Source: Roseicyclus sp. | Lineage (GTDB): Bacteria; Pseudomonadota; Alphaproteobacteria; Rhodobacterales; Rhodobacteraceae | Length of the DNA: 64,000 bases | Assembly (NCBI RefSeq): GCF_018402035.1 | Contig: NZ_JAGYJN010000003.1 | Location: 186,001 to 250,000 of the forward strand | Reading direction: 5' to 3' | In this document: positions 25,281-34,479 of the stretch, piece after piece | Layout of the letters: every line of letters begins with the position of its first letter | Position numbering within the stretch: position 1 is the stretch's first letter | Translations under genes and position numbers: made by a program | Notes under the pieces: model-generated | Told to the model about the DNA's origin: nothing | Database searches by the model: none | Seen by the model: the letters and a program-made list of their open reading frames with translations, nothing else

Positions 25281-26048
25281 ATGCGCTCTTTCCCTGCATT
25301 GCGCGCGATCATGGCGTTGATCTTGCGCGAGATGTCGACGCGCTACGGTCGCACGCCGGGCGGCTATGTTTGGGCCGTGCTCGAACCTGTGGGCGCGCTG
25401 GTCGTGATGTCGGTGGTTTTCGCCATCCTTTTGCGCGCACCGCCCTTGGGCAATTCGTTTATCTTGTTTTACGCCTCGGGCTATTTGCCCTTTATCATCT
25501 CGGCCACGATCATGGGCAGCGTGCAGTCCGCGATCAGCTTTTCAAAGCCTTTGCTCATGTATCCGGCCGTGTCTTGGCTGGATGCGATCATCGCGCGGTT
25601 CATCTTGAACCTGCTGACCGGCGTGGTGATCTTTATCATCGTGTTCGTGGGGATTTTGCAGTTCACCCAAGCCACCGCGACGCTTAGCTTTGGGCCGATC
25701 ATCTTGTCGGTGCTGCTTGCGGCCTTTCTGGGCCTTGGCTTGGGGACGCTGAATTGCTTTTTGATCGGGCTGTTCCCCGCATGGGGAAGTATCTGGGGGA
25801 TCTTGACCCGCCCCTTGTTCCTTGTTGCGGGGGTCATTTTTCTTTACGAAAACATGCCGCCCTTTGTGCAAGAGATCTTGTGGTACACGCCTTGGATCCA
25901 CTTCACCGGAATCGCGCGCACCGGCGTCTATCCGACCTATGCGCCTGATTATATCTCGGTCCCGGTGGTTTTGTTGTGGTCGCTCGTCTCGTTGTTTTTC
26001 GGGCTATTGCTGTTGCGCCGCTTTTATCAAGACATCTTGAACCGCTAG
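25281..26048 (+). CDS. kpsM: Capsular polysaccharide ABC transporter permease (KpsM-like)
   Basis: A 255-aa ABC-2 type permease with about six hydrophobic segments. The N-terminus (IMALILREMSTRYGRTPGGYVWAV, split by a PGG) is typical of KpsM, as is the C-terminal WIHFTGIARTGVYPTY. It pairs with KpsT. The ATG at 25281 gives the family-like start; a TTG at 25200 would add an unrelated leader. It is transcribed away from kpsE-kpsT and converges on rlmH with a 4-base gap. Confidence 0.92.
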   Translation: MRSFPALRAIMALILREMSTRYGRTPGGYVWAVLEPVGALVVMSVVFAILLRAPPLGNSFILFYASGYLPFIISATIMGSVQSAISFSKPLLMYPAVSWLDAIIARFILNLLTGVVIFIIVFVGILQFTQATATLSFGPIILSVLLAAFLGLGLGTLNCFLIGLFPAWGSIWGILTRPLFLVAGVIFLYENMPPFVQEILWYTPWIHFTGIARTGVYPTYAPDYISVPVVLLWSLVSLFFGLLLLRRFYQDILNR

Positions 26049-26052
26049 CTGG

Positions 26053-26523
26053 TCATGCCCGGTGATAAGGCCCGCCCGACAGGATCGAGGCCGCGCGGTA
26101 AAGCTGTTCGGCCAACATGACCCGCACCAGCATATGTGGCCATACCATCGCACCGAACGAGATCGCCATCGCCGCCTCGGCCCGGAAATCGGGGGCTAAC
26201 CCATCGGCACCACCGATACAGATCGCCAGATCGCCCTGACCCGCATCGCGCAGTGCGCCCAATTGATCGGCAAATTGCGGCGAGGTCATTTGCACCCCGC
26301 GCTCATCCATCACCCAAAGCGTGGCACTGCGCGGGATGGCCCGGCGCAGCAGCTCAGCTTCGGCCTGCATGCCGCCGCCCTTGCGATCCTCGACCTCGGT
26401 CACGCCGCCCGATGTCAGGCCAAGCATGCGACCGGTCCGGTCGAACCGTGTCAGGTAATCGTCAATCAGCGCCTGTTCGGGCCCAGCCCGCAGGCGCCCG
26501 ACCGCGCATAGATGCACCCGCAT
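26053..26523 (-). CDS. rlmH: 23S rRNA (pseudouridine-1915-N3)-methyltransferase RlmH
   Basis: A 156-aa SPOUT methyltransferase that modifies helix 69 of 23S rRNA in assembled 70S ribosomes. Seen: MRVHLCAVGRLRAGPEQALIDDY truncated to the family N-terminus, LWVMDERGVQMTSPQFA, the SAM knot ICIGGADGLAP and the C-terminal HMLVRVMLAEQLYRA. Length and ending (GGPYHRA) match the family. It follows rsfS after 12 bases; the rsfS-rlmH pair is widespread. Confidence 0.95.
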   Translation of the reverse strand: MRVHLCAVGRLRAGPEQALIDDYLTRFDRTGRMLGLTSGGVTEVEDRKGGGMQAEAELLRRAIPRSATLWVMDERGVQMTSPQFADQLGALRDAGQGDLAICIGGADGLAPDFRAEAAMAISFGAMVWPHMLVRVMLAEQLYRAASILSGGPYHRA

Positions 26524-26535
26524 GATGGCCTATCG

Positions 26536-26880
26536 CTAGGCTGTGCCGCCCGCAGGCATCCACATTTTCTCAAGCTGGTAGAACTCACGCACCTCGGGGC
26601 GGAAGATATGGACGATGATATCGCCCGCATCGATCAAAACCCAATCGCCGGCGCCTTTGCCCTCGACCTTGCAATTCATCCCATAGCTGACTTTCAGCCG
26701 TTCGACCAAATTGTCCGAGATCGCCGCGACCTGCCGCGAGGACCGCCCAGAGGCGACCACCATGTAATCGGCAATCGAGGATTTGCCGCGCAGTTCGATC
26801 TGCACGACCTCTTCAGCTTTATCGTCATCGAGTGATGCAAGAACGCTGGCCAGCAGTTCCTCGCTGGTCGGGGCGTTCAT
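26536..26880 (-). CDS. rsfS: Ribosome silencing factor RsfS
   Basis: A 114-aa protein that binds uL14 and blocks subunit joining in starvation. Seen: LDDDKAEEVVQIELRGKS, DYMVVASGRSSRQVAAI, EGKGAGDWVLIDAGDIIVHI and FRPEVREFYQLEKMW, all family hallmarks. The start is not clear: ATG 26880 gives the usual length but lacks a ribosome site and is preceded directly by a hairpin. The frame is open to 27024 (TTG), with an in-frame GTG at 26922. Operon with rlmH. Confidence 0.93.
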   Translation of the reverse strand: MNAPTSEELLASVLASLDDDKAEEVVQIELRGKSSIADYMVVASGRSSRQVAAISDNLVERLKVSYGMNCKVEGKGAGDWVLIDAGDIIVHIFRPEVREFYQLEKMWMPAGGTA

Positions 26881-26882
26881 CT

Positions 26883-26900
26883 GGACCGCTGCTGCGGTCC
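26883..26900 (-). promoter_or_regulatory. Perfect 7-bp hairpin directly upstream of the rsfS start
   Basis: The arms GGACCGC (26883-26889) and GCGGTCC (26894-26900) enclose a 4-base loop. The structure ends two bases from the rsfS ATG, where a ribosome-binding site would be expected. It could limit translation or mark that the true start lies elsewhere. The pairing is seen; the role is inference. Confidence 0.4.
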
Positions 26901-27231
26901 GGTGGGATGTGGCCTGTGCCACTGCGGTGGTGTGTCCGGTCAGGACCCGATCCTCCAATCTGCGCGCCTGATCTCCCCGACGCCGGGTTGTGGCTAAGGT
27001 AGCATCAGATCGGCTCAATCTCAATGACCCGGGTGGGATGAAACAGCATGGGTAAGATTGCGCCGAATATGGCGGTTGCAGGGCGCGCGCCCAATATTCC
27101 TTGCGTATTTGGATATATATTGGGGATAACCCGCCATTGATTGCTATATGCGGTGGCCCAACGCTTGACTCACGCGGCGCTGGGCCGGAAGCTTTCGGTT
27201 CAGAATCGTTTTTCCCGAAAGGGGCCGCGCC

Positions 27232-30200
27232 ATGCGTTTCACCCGGCTACGCCTCAATGGCTTCAAAAGCTTCGTCGACCCCACCGACCTGATCATTCAG
27301 GACGGGTTGACGGGTGTGGTCGGCCCCAATGGCTGCGGTAAATCCAACCTGCTCGAGGCACTGCGCTGGGTCATGGGTGAAAACCGGCCAACCGCGATGC
27401 GTGGCGACGGGATGGAGGATGTGATCTTCGCCGGTGCCGCGACGCGCGGCGCGCGCAATTTTGCCGAAGTGGTGTTGCAACTCGACAATACCGAGCGCTT
27501 GGCCCCTGCGGGGTTCAATGATGAAGACACGCTCGACATCACAAGGCGCATCACCCGCGATGCGGGATCGGCCTATAAGCTCAACGGCAAGGATGTGCGT
27601 GCGCGCGATGTGCAGATGCTTTTTGCCGATGCCTCGACCGGCGCGCATTCACCCGCATTGGTCCGCCAAGGCCAGATCGCCGAGCTGATCAATGCCCGCC
27701 CCAAGGCGCGCCGCCGTGTGCTGGAAGAGGCCGCCGGGATTTCCGGCCTCTATCAGCGCCGCCATGAGGCCGAGCTGAAGCTGAAAGGGGCCGAGGGCAA
27801 TCTGACGCGTGTCGATGATGTGCTGGAACAGCTTGCCGCCCAGCTTGCCACGCTTGCCCGCCAAGCGCGCCAAGCAAGCCGCTACCGCGAGATCGGCGCT
27901 GAGCTGCGTCAGGCCGAGGGGCTGTTGCTGTGGCTGCGCTGGGGCGATGCGCAGCAGGCCGTTTTGCGCGCCGAGGCGGTGCTGCGCGAGGCACTGGCCG
28001 CCGCTGGTCGGGCCGAGGGTGGCGCGCTGCAAGCGGGCAATGCGCGCGAAGCCGCCGAAGCGGCCCTCCCGCCCCTGCGCGAGGAAGAGGCTATCGCAGG
28101 CGCGATTTTGCAGCGCTTGTCGCTTGAGCGTGACGGTCTGGATGGTGAGATTGCCCGCGCGCGCGAAGCGGTCAGCATGCTGGAAGGGCGGCTTGACCAG
28201 CTGACACATGACATCGCTCGCGAGGGTGCGCTCAATGCCGATGCCGGTGAGACCATCGCCCGGCTGGAAGATGAGCGCGCGACGCTGGCAGCCGAGGGTG
28301 CAGGGCATGATGATCGCCTTGCCACAGCGCTTGCCGCCGCCGAAGAGGGAGCGGCGGTGTTGCGCACCCGCGAACAGGATTTGGCCGAGGCCACCGAAGA
28401 GGCTGCCCGCCTTTCAGCCCGCCACCAATCGGCCGACCGCCGGATCAGCGATGCGCAAAAGGCCCGCGCCCGTCACGCGACCGAGGCCGATACCGCCGCG
28501 CGTCAAGCCGAAGAGGCCGAGCTGCGTTTGGCCGCCGTTGCGCGCGATGTCGCCACGGCCGATGAGGCGTTGGCCGCCGCCCGCGATCTCGCGGCGCGCG
28601 CCGAAGAAACCCTGACCGAGACCGAGATCGCCCGCAGCGATGCCCAAACCGCCGAGGCCGAAGCCCGCGCTGCCCGTGCCGATGCCGAAGGCCGCGCTGG
28701 AACGCTGGAGGCTGAAGTCACGGCGCTGAACCGTCTGCTGGAGCGCGAGCGGGGGCAGGGCGATCAAATCCTTGACCGGATCACGGTTGAGAAAGGCTAT
28801 GAAGCTGCACTCGGTGCCGCTCTGTCGGATGATCTGAAGGCCGGGGAAACCAAGGTTGCCGGTGGCTCTGGCTGGAGTGCGCTTGACGCTTATGCCACCC
28901 CCGCGCCCTTACCCGGCGCTGCGCGGCCCATCGCGGCAGTGGTGCAAGCCCCGGCCCTTTTGGCGCGACGTCTGTCGCATATCGGGATCATTGACCGCGC
29001 CGATGGCCCGCGCTTGCAGACCTTGTTGCAGCCCGGCCAACGCCTTGTCAGCCGCGAGGGCGATCTGTGGCGCTGGGATGGGTATGCTGTTGCGGCCGCC
29101 GATGCCGTGTCATCGGCTGCGCGCAGGTTGGAGCAGGTCAATCGCCTCACCGAATTGCGCGCCGAAGCGCTGGAGGCTGCCGCCAAGGCCGCTGGTACCC
29201 GCGCCGCCCATGAGATGCTCGCCGCGCGACTGAGCGCATTGACCGAAGCCGACCGTGCCGCGCGTGCGGCCCGCCGCGATGCCGATACGCGGCTGGCAGA
29301 TAGCTCGCGCATGCTGAGCAAAGCCGAGGCCGAGCGCAGCGTGCTGGAAGGTAAGCTGGAAACCTTGCAATCGGCGGCATTGCGTCATGCCGATGAGGCC
29401 CATGCCGCCCAGACCGAGCTTGCCCGCGCCGAGGGTGCCAAGGCCGAATTGGAAGATCTCGACGCCGCAAAGTCGCGGCTTGATGATATCCGCACCACGG
29501 TCGAGGCCGCGCGCATGACCATGTTGGCGCGGCGCACCGCACATGACGAGGTCAAGCGCGAGGGTGAGCGCCGCAGCGCGCGGACAGCCAAGATCGGTGA
29601 AGAGATCGGCGGTTGGCGCAAGCGCCTTGATAGTGCCGCCGGTCGCTTGGCCGAGCTTGAGGCGCGCAAGGTCGAGACCGAGGCAAAGCTAACAGCCGCC
29701 CGCGCCAAGCCCGATGAATTGGCCGCCGCCCGCGCCGGTCTGGCCGACAAGATCACCACTGCAGAGGCGCGCAAAGCCGCCGCAAGCGATGCGCTTTCGA
29801 CCGCCGAAAGCGCCCTGCACCATGCCATTGCCGCCGAGCGCGACGCCGAGCGTGCCGCATCCGAGGCCCGCGAAGGTCGCGCCGCCGCCGAGGCCCGCCG
29901 CGATGCCACCCGCGAAACCGTCGACAGCGCGGCCCAGCGCATCGCCGAGGAAATGGAAACCACGCCCGAGGTACTGCGCGAGTCTTTGGGCGATTTGCCT
30001 GATCCCTTGCCGCCCTCCGATCATATCGAGGCCGAGGTGCAACGGCTGCGCCGTCAGCGTGACGCTTTGGGTGCGGTCAACCTGCGCGCCGAAGAAGACG
30101 CGCGTGAGGTGCAGGTCGAACACGACACGCTCGCCGCCGAAAAGAGTGATCTGGAACAAGCCATCGCCAAGCTGCGGACCGGCATTTCCAGCCTGAACCG

Positions 30201-30687
30201 CGAAGGGCGCGAGCGCCTGCTCAAGGCCTTTGACGAGGTGAATGTGAGTTTCGCCAAGCTCTTTACGCATCTTTTCGGGGGTGGCGAGGCGCGGCTGGTG
30301 CTGGTGGAAAGCGACGATCCGCTTGAGGCGGGGCTCGAGATCTTGTGCCAACCACCGGGCAAAAAGCTGTCGACCTTGTCGCTTTTGTCAGGGGGCGAGC
30401 AGACGCTGACCGCCATGGCGTTGATCTTTGCGGTTTTCCTCGCCAACCCCGCGCCCATCTGTGTGCTCGACGAGGTGGACGCGCCGCTTGACGATGCCAA
30501 TGTCACCCGTTTTTGCGACCTACTCGACGAGATGACGCGCCAGACCGCGACGCGGTTCTTGGTCATCACGCACCACGCGGTGACAATGGCGCGCATGGAC
30601 CGTCTGTTTGGTGTGACCATGGTCGAACAAGGCGTGTCGCAACTGGTCTCGGTCGATCTGAAAAAGGCCGAGCAGATGGTGGCGTGA
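27232..30687 (+). CDS. smc: Chromosome segregation protein SMC
   Basis: An 1151-aa condensin ATPase that compacts and separates chromosomes. Seen: FTRLRLNGFKSFVDPT at the start, Walker A VGPNGCGKSNLLEALRW (residues about 29-45), two long coiled-coil arms rich in Ala, Glu and Arg, a hinge at about residues 510-640, and the C-terminal LSLLSGGEQTLTAMALIFA with Walker B ICVLDEVDAPLDDAN. Length matches SMC. The ATG follows GGGG. The 200-base leader upstream is partly AT-rich (about 27090-27130) and may hold the promoter. Confidence 0.97.
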   Translation: MRFTRLRLNGFKSFVDPTDLIIQDGLTGVVGPNGCGKSNLLEALRWVMGENRPTAMRGDGMEDVIFAGAATRGARNFAEVVLQLDNTERLAPAGFNDEDTLDITRRITRDAGSAYKLNGKDVRARDVQMLFADASTGAHSPALVRQGQIAELINARPKARRRVLEEAAGISGLYQRRHEAELKLKGAEGNLTRVDDVLEQLAAQLATLARQARQASRYREIGAELRQAEGLLLWLRWGDAQQAVLRAEAVLREALAAAGRAEGGALQAGNAREAAEAALPPLREEEAIAGAILQRLSLERDGLDGEIARAREAVSMLEGRLDQLTHDIAREGALNADAGETIARLEDERATLAAEGAGHDDRLATALAAAEEGAAVLRTREQDLAEATEEAARLSARHQSADRRISDAQKARARHATEADTAARQAEEAELRLAAVARDVATADEALAAARDLAARAEETLTETEIARSDAQTAEAEARAARADAEGRAGTLEAEVTALNRLLERERGQGDQILDRITVEKGYEAALGAALSDDLKAGETKVAGGSGWSALDAYATPAPLPGAARPIAAVVQAPALLARRLSHIGIIDRADGPRLQTLLQPGQRLVSREGDLWRWDGYAVAAADAVSSAARRLEQVNRLTELRAEALEAAAKAAGTRAAHEMLAARLSALTEADRAARAARRDADTRLADSSRMLSKAEAERSVLEGKLETLQSAALRHADEAHAAQTELARAEGAKAELEDLDAAKSRLDDIRTTVEAARMTMLARRTAHDEVKREGERRSARTAKIGEEIGGWRKRLDSAAGRLAELEARKVETEAKLTAARAKPDELAAARAGLADKITTAEARKAAASDALSTAESALHHAIAAERDAERAASEAREGRAAAEARRDATRETVDSAAQRIAEEMETTPEVLRESLGDLPDPLPPSDHIEAEVQRLRRQRDALGAVNLRAEEDAREVQVEHDTLAAEKSDLEQAIAKLRTGISSLNREGRERLLKAFDEVNVSFAKLFTHLFGGGEARLVLVESDDPLEAGLEILCQPPGKKLSTLSLLSGGEQTLTAMALIFAVFLANPAPICVLDEVDAPLDDANVTRFCDLLDEMTRQTATRFLVITHHAVTMARMDRLFGVTMVEQGVSQLVSVDLKKAEQMVA

Positions 30688-30690
30688 CGC

Positions 30691-31400
30691 TCAGGCGGCC
30701 AGCACCGCCAGCGCATCGCGCAGGACTAGCGCGCCATAGCTGCCGTTCATATGCCGACGGTCTGCTTCGCGATGCACCTCGTCGTTCAGGATACGGCGGC
30801 TGCCGGTGCAGTAGTCTGGCAAGGTATCCAGACGCGTGCCGATGGTTTCGGAAGGCTGGGGCAGAAAGCGGATACCGCCCAGCCCTGCCATGTTCTGGAC
30901 CGCGGCGCAGACATCGGCATAAGCGACGGGCCGGGTCGGTGGAAGCGCCCTCTGCGCATATAGAGGTGCATCTAGATCGGCATAAAGCGGGTCTGGGCTA
31001 ATGATCACGGGGGCTTTGGACAGCCGCGCAAGGCTGCGGGCCAGGTTGAGACCCAGCGCCTGATCCAGCATGGCCCGGATCGCCGCGGATCGTACCGCCG
31101 TGGAATGGCGCTGGTCGAGGGCGAGGGATGTAAAGAAACAGACCATGGACCAGAAAGGCGTCAAAATCGGCGATCACGATCTCGCGCAGGCCACCTGACG
31201 TGACCGCCAGAACACTGGCAGTCGCCTCGTTTCGCGGGCGCAAGGTGCGACTGCTTTTCACCGGGCTCAAGTCCCTTGAGCCCTCGATCTGAACACCGAA
31301 CAAGACGATCTCGGCATGTTTGCCGATATCGGTTTCACGTACAGCGCCCAATTCAGCGCCGCGCCATGGGAATTGCTGAGCACGCACTGGACGCATCACC
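30691..31400 (-). pseudogene. Decayed SGNH-hydrolase-like gene
   Basis: Pieces of one protein are found in different frames. Near 31370 one frame reads SNSHGAALNWALYVKP, an SGNH-like start. Another frame carries EIVLFGVQ and then TASVLAVTSGGLREIVIADF and DAFLVHGLFLYIP. A third, ending at 30691, carries PVIISPDPLYADLDAPLY, MAGLGGIRFLPQPSETIG and ADRRHMNGSYGALVLRDAL, a plausible native C-terminus with an SGNH-like late histidine. At least two frameshifts separate these. It sits directly after a decayed GSCFA gene on the same strand, so the two were probably an operon. Exact ends are approximate. Confidence 0.65.
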
Positions 31401-32453
31401 GCTTCTCCCGGGTCCGAAGGCCGACAGCAATTCCTCTTCGCAGACCAGATCGTCACGCTGGTCGCGGGCGGCGGCAGTTTGGACCTTCGACGCGCAAACT
31501 GCGGAAAGCTACGGTCCTGGTCCGCAAAGAAGGTCGCCATGACGTGATCGACCCCTTGCGTTTTACGCCGCGCTTGTTGTCCTCGTAGAACCTTCCGCCA
31601 AAGGGAGTACTGGCGATGATCTCGTAGGAGGGGAAATAATCGACGAACCCTAAGCGCGCGGCGGTCTGACCCGCCACCGCGCGCAGGACGGACTTCGACC
31701 ATGTCGTCGCCACCAGGACATGGGCATCGGATTTCGTCGCGGTCAGCGGCACGGGCGACACGGTCAGTAGGACCCGAACACGCGGGTTGACGCCGCGGAT
31801 CAGCTTGAGCGCCTGCAAGAGCCGCGCTTCGATAAAGCCGTAGTCCTGGTTGCGGAACACATGCTGATCGGGGTCAAAGCGGCCCGCCACGGTGCCCGGG
31901 CACATCGGGTACTCGTAATCCCCTGCACGTTCCACCAGCTTTCGGTCAGGCCAAGCGTGAAGACGAAGATATCGGCCTTGCGCACCGCGTCGCCAAAGGC
32001 CTCGATGGTCAGGTCGCGGCTGGCCAGAACCTCGTCATGGCTGGCGAACCCGTCGGGTTCGATGGCGGGGCGGAATGGGTCGTGAAGCGGCCGTTCCTTT
32101 CCCAGACCTCATCCGGAGGGCTTGCTTCACCCAGCGACCAGGCCACCCATTGCGCAGAAGCGAGACCGTCTAGATATTGCCGGTGCGGGCGGTGAAAACA
32201 TGATAGTTCAGGCTCTTTTCGGTGTCCGGCGGCAGTTCGCAAGGTGGGCATTCGGTCTGCATCCAGCGATAGCCACGCTCGGCCAGGGCGCGCCTGAAAT
32301 GCTGCGCGAAGCAGGGAGCCGAAGGTCGCGATCCCGTGGCGCGGCGCACCGGCCATTTGGGTTGCCAAGCTGGTCGATCTCGAGCGCGTCGCGCCGCCCG
32401 ACGGCAGGCGACCAGGCGGCCCGTTCGGGCAGGTCGTGATAGGGATGGGTCAT
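31401..32453 (-). pseudogene. Decayed GSCFA-domain protein gene
   Basis: An ATG at 32453 opens MTHPYHDLPERAAWSPAVG, but the frame soon changes. Later frames carry WVAWSLGEASPPDEVWE, then RKADIFVFTLGLTESWW, then DYEYPMCPGTVAGRFDPDQH with VLLTVSPVPLTATKSDAHV and FVDYFPSYEII, then VMATFFADQDRSF. Together these follow the order of an intact GSCFA protein, a family often found near surface-polysaccharide genes. I count at least four or five frame changes, too many for a few base-calling slips given the intact neighbours. The gene is judged inactive; the 3' boundary is approximate. Confidence 0.75.
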
Positions 32454-32481
32454 CGTGCTCTCCGTTAGGCCTGGTCGGGCC

Positions 32482-33660
32482 CTACAGCGCGTTCAAAAGG
32501 GCGCGCGTCGGCCATGCGTCGGCGGGTAGGCCAAGCTTGCGTTGTTCGGCGCGCACGGCGGCGCGGGTGCGCGCGCCAAGGATGCCCGTGGTGCCGCCCA
32601 CATCATGGCCGCGCGCCTCAAGCTTGCGTTGCAACGCCTGCATCTCGTCGCGCGATAGGCCTGGTTCGGGGTTGCGTGCATCAAAGACAGGCGCGCCATC
32701 TAGCCGTGTCGCGAAATAGGCGGCGGTCAGCACATAGGTGAAACTTTGGTTCCACTCGAACAGCACGCTGAAATTCGGATAGGCCAAAAAGGCCGGGCCA
32801 AAACGCCCCTCGGGCAAGATGACGGAAGCTGCCGCATTGGGCATGGGCAGCGTGCCGTTGCGGGCGCGTACCCCGTCCGCCTCCCAGGCCGAGACAGGCT
32901 TGGCGCTGTGGATGCCGGTTTCATACCAATCCAGATCATCGGGGATCGTGATCTCGACCAGCCAAGGCTCGCCCGCGCGCCAGCCCAGCGAGGACAGGAT
33001 ATTGGCCCCCGACAACAGCGCATCGGCAGCCGAAGTCTGGAGGCTGATGCGCCCATCGCCATCGCCATCGATGGCATGGGTCACGATATCTTCGGGCAGC
33101 ATTTGGACCATCCCGATCTCGCCCGCCCAAGCGCCTTGGGTGTTGACCGGGTCGAAATCGCCGCGCGCGAAAAGTTCCAGCGCGGCGAAAACCTCGGGGC
33201 GGAACAGTTCGGGGCGGCGGCAATCATGGGCCAAGGTCACCAATGAATCGAGCGTGTTGAAATCACCCTGAAACGCGCCGTAGTCAGTCTCAAAGGCCCA
33301 GAAAGACAACAAGATCCCCCGGCTGACGCCAAAGCGGCGCTCGACCTCGTCAAAGATGGCGCTGTGCCGTTCAGCGTTGCGGCGGCCATTGTCGATGCGG
33401 TTTTGGCTGATCAGGCGGCGTGAAAACTCGGTAAAGGGAAGGGTAAAGACGCCCTGCCGCCTGTCGGCATCCAAGGTGCGCTGATCAAAGTCGGCATGCT
33501 GAAAGAACCCGTCGATCGTGGCGCGATCATAGCCACGCTGAGCGGCCTCGGCCCGCAGGTCTTGTACGAATTGGTCAAAGCTACCGCCGCATTGTTGGGC
33601 CCAAGCGCCCCCAGCCGAAAGCCCCAACGCAAAACAGCCCGCCACTATACCACGCCACAT
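32482..33660 (-). CDS. Lytic murein transglycosylase (MltB-like, with peptidoglycan-binding domain)
   Basis: A 392-aa exported enzyme that cuts the glycan strands of peptidoglycan. Seen: a signal peptide (GIVAGCFALGLSAGGAWA), an MltB fold with the catalytic glutamate in LLSFWAFETDYGAFQGDF, GEIGMVQMLPEDIV, DGDGDGRISL, and a C-terminal peptidoglycan-binding domain (ALQRKLEARGHDVGGTTGIL, GARTRAAVRAEQRKLGL). The ATG at 33660 has AAAGG upstream; a GTG at 33669 is possible. A second MltB-type gene lies at 45451. Confidence 0.92.
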   Translation of the reverse strand: MWRGIVAGCFALGLSAGGAWAQQCGGSFDQFVQDLRAEAAQRGYDRATIDGFFQHADFDQRTLDADRRQGVFTLPFTEFSRRLISQNRIDNGRRNAERHSAIFDEVERRFGVSRGILLSFWAFETDYGAFQGDFNTLDSLVTLAHDCRRPELFRPEVFAALELFARGDFDPVNTQGAWAGEIGMVQMLPEDIVTHAIDGDGDGRISLQTSAADALLSGANILSSLGWRAGEPWLVEITIPDDLDWYETGIHSAKPVSAWEADGVRARNGTLPMPNAAASVILPEGRFGPAFLAYPNFSVLFEWNQSFTYVLTAAYFATRLDGAPVFDARNPEPGLSRDEMQALQRKLEARGHDVGGTTGILGARTRAAVRAEQRKLGLPADAWPTRALLNAL

Positions 33661-33739
33661 GCCACACACCTTTGGTTACACCACACCCTTGCGGACAACC
33701 TAACAGGGATGCGTCACCCCGCAAGCGTTGCGCAGGGAT

Positions 33740-34291
33740 TTATGCGCGATTGTCGCGCTTGCGGCGGCGAAACGCCTCGGCCTTGGCGCGGTTGCCGCAG
33801 CGCGTCATCGCGCACCAACGCCGCCCCGGCCCGCGCCCATGGTCAATGAACAGATGCGTGCAGCGCGCACATTCGCGCAGCCGCGACAGATCATCGGCGC
33901 GCAAAAGATCAAACAGCGACAGGGCGAGCCGGTCATGAATGCCGCCAAGTGGGCCGGCGCTAACCCCAAGCCGACCGGGCTTGAACAAGAGGCTGGCATC
34001 TTGCACCGCCGCCTTGATCGTCGTCTCAAGCATCAAGGCTTCTTCGCGGTCGGGGGTGCGGGATGCGGCGATGGCCGACAAAACCGCATAGGCCGCTTCG
34101 CGCAGGATCAGCAATGATTGCATTTGCCCCCGGTCTGGCACCGGATGATCGGCAATGGCCAAACCGGCATCAACCAGCAGGCGATGCAACGCGCCGGGGT
34201 CCGCAAAGCTATTCTCGCGCCGTTGTTTGCCGTCATCGCCCACGGTGTTGAGAAACAGCAAGATCGGGTGACCCGGGTGGGTCGTCGTCAT
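33740..34291 (-). CDS. CGNR zinc-finger (ABATE) protein, putative transcription regulator
   Basis: A 183-aa protein. The C-terminal CGNR zinc knuckle is clear: ECARCTHLFIDHGRGPGRRW then CAMTRCGNRAKAEAFRRRKR. The N-terminal ABATE-like domain (HPILLFLNTVGDDGKQRREN) precedes it. Such proteins are thought to bind DNA as stress-linked regulators; the target is unknown. AGGTG precedes the ATG. It is divergent from the small gene at 34480 across a 188-base spacer. Confidence 0.85.
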   Translation of the reverse strand: MTTTHPGHPILLFLNTVGDDGKQRRENSFADPGALHRLLVDAGLAIADHPVPDRGQMQSLLILREAAYAVLSAIAASRTPDREEALMLETTIKAAVQDASLLFKPGRLGVSAGPLGGIHDRLALSLFDLLRADDLSRLRECARCTHLFIDHGRGPGRRWCAMTRCGNRAKAEAFRRRKRDNRA

Positions 34292-34419
34292 CGCGGCACC
34301 TATTTGAATTATGGTGTAGCTTTGCCTTGTGCGCGGCCAGCATGAGGCTTTGGCGCGCCCGCGTCCAGTGGGTGATGTGGCTAATGCGTGACGTTTGCAA
34401 GTGCAGCATACTCAAATCA

Positions 34420-34449
34420 TTGACTAAATTTTGTCATGCGCCAATTTAT
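34420..34449 (+). promoter_or_regulatory. Candidate sigma-70 type promoter
   Basis: TTGACT (34420-34425) is followed after 17-18 bases by AATTTA/ATTTAT (34443-34449) in an AT-rich patch, about 30 bases ahead of the ATG at 34480. The -35 match is good and the -10 match weak. It would drive the small gene and perhaps dgcA and the aminotransferase downstream. Confidence 0.4.
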
Positions 34450-34479
34450 CCACAAGACGCAGCCCGGAAGGATACCGTG

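Noticed and set aside
27101..27292. Short plus-strand frames overlapping the smc start
   Set aside because: They overlap the smc N-terminus out of frame and have no supporting features.
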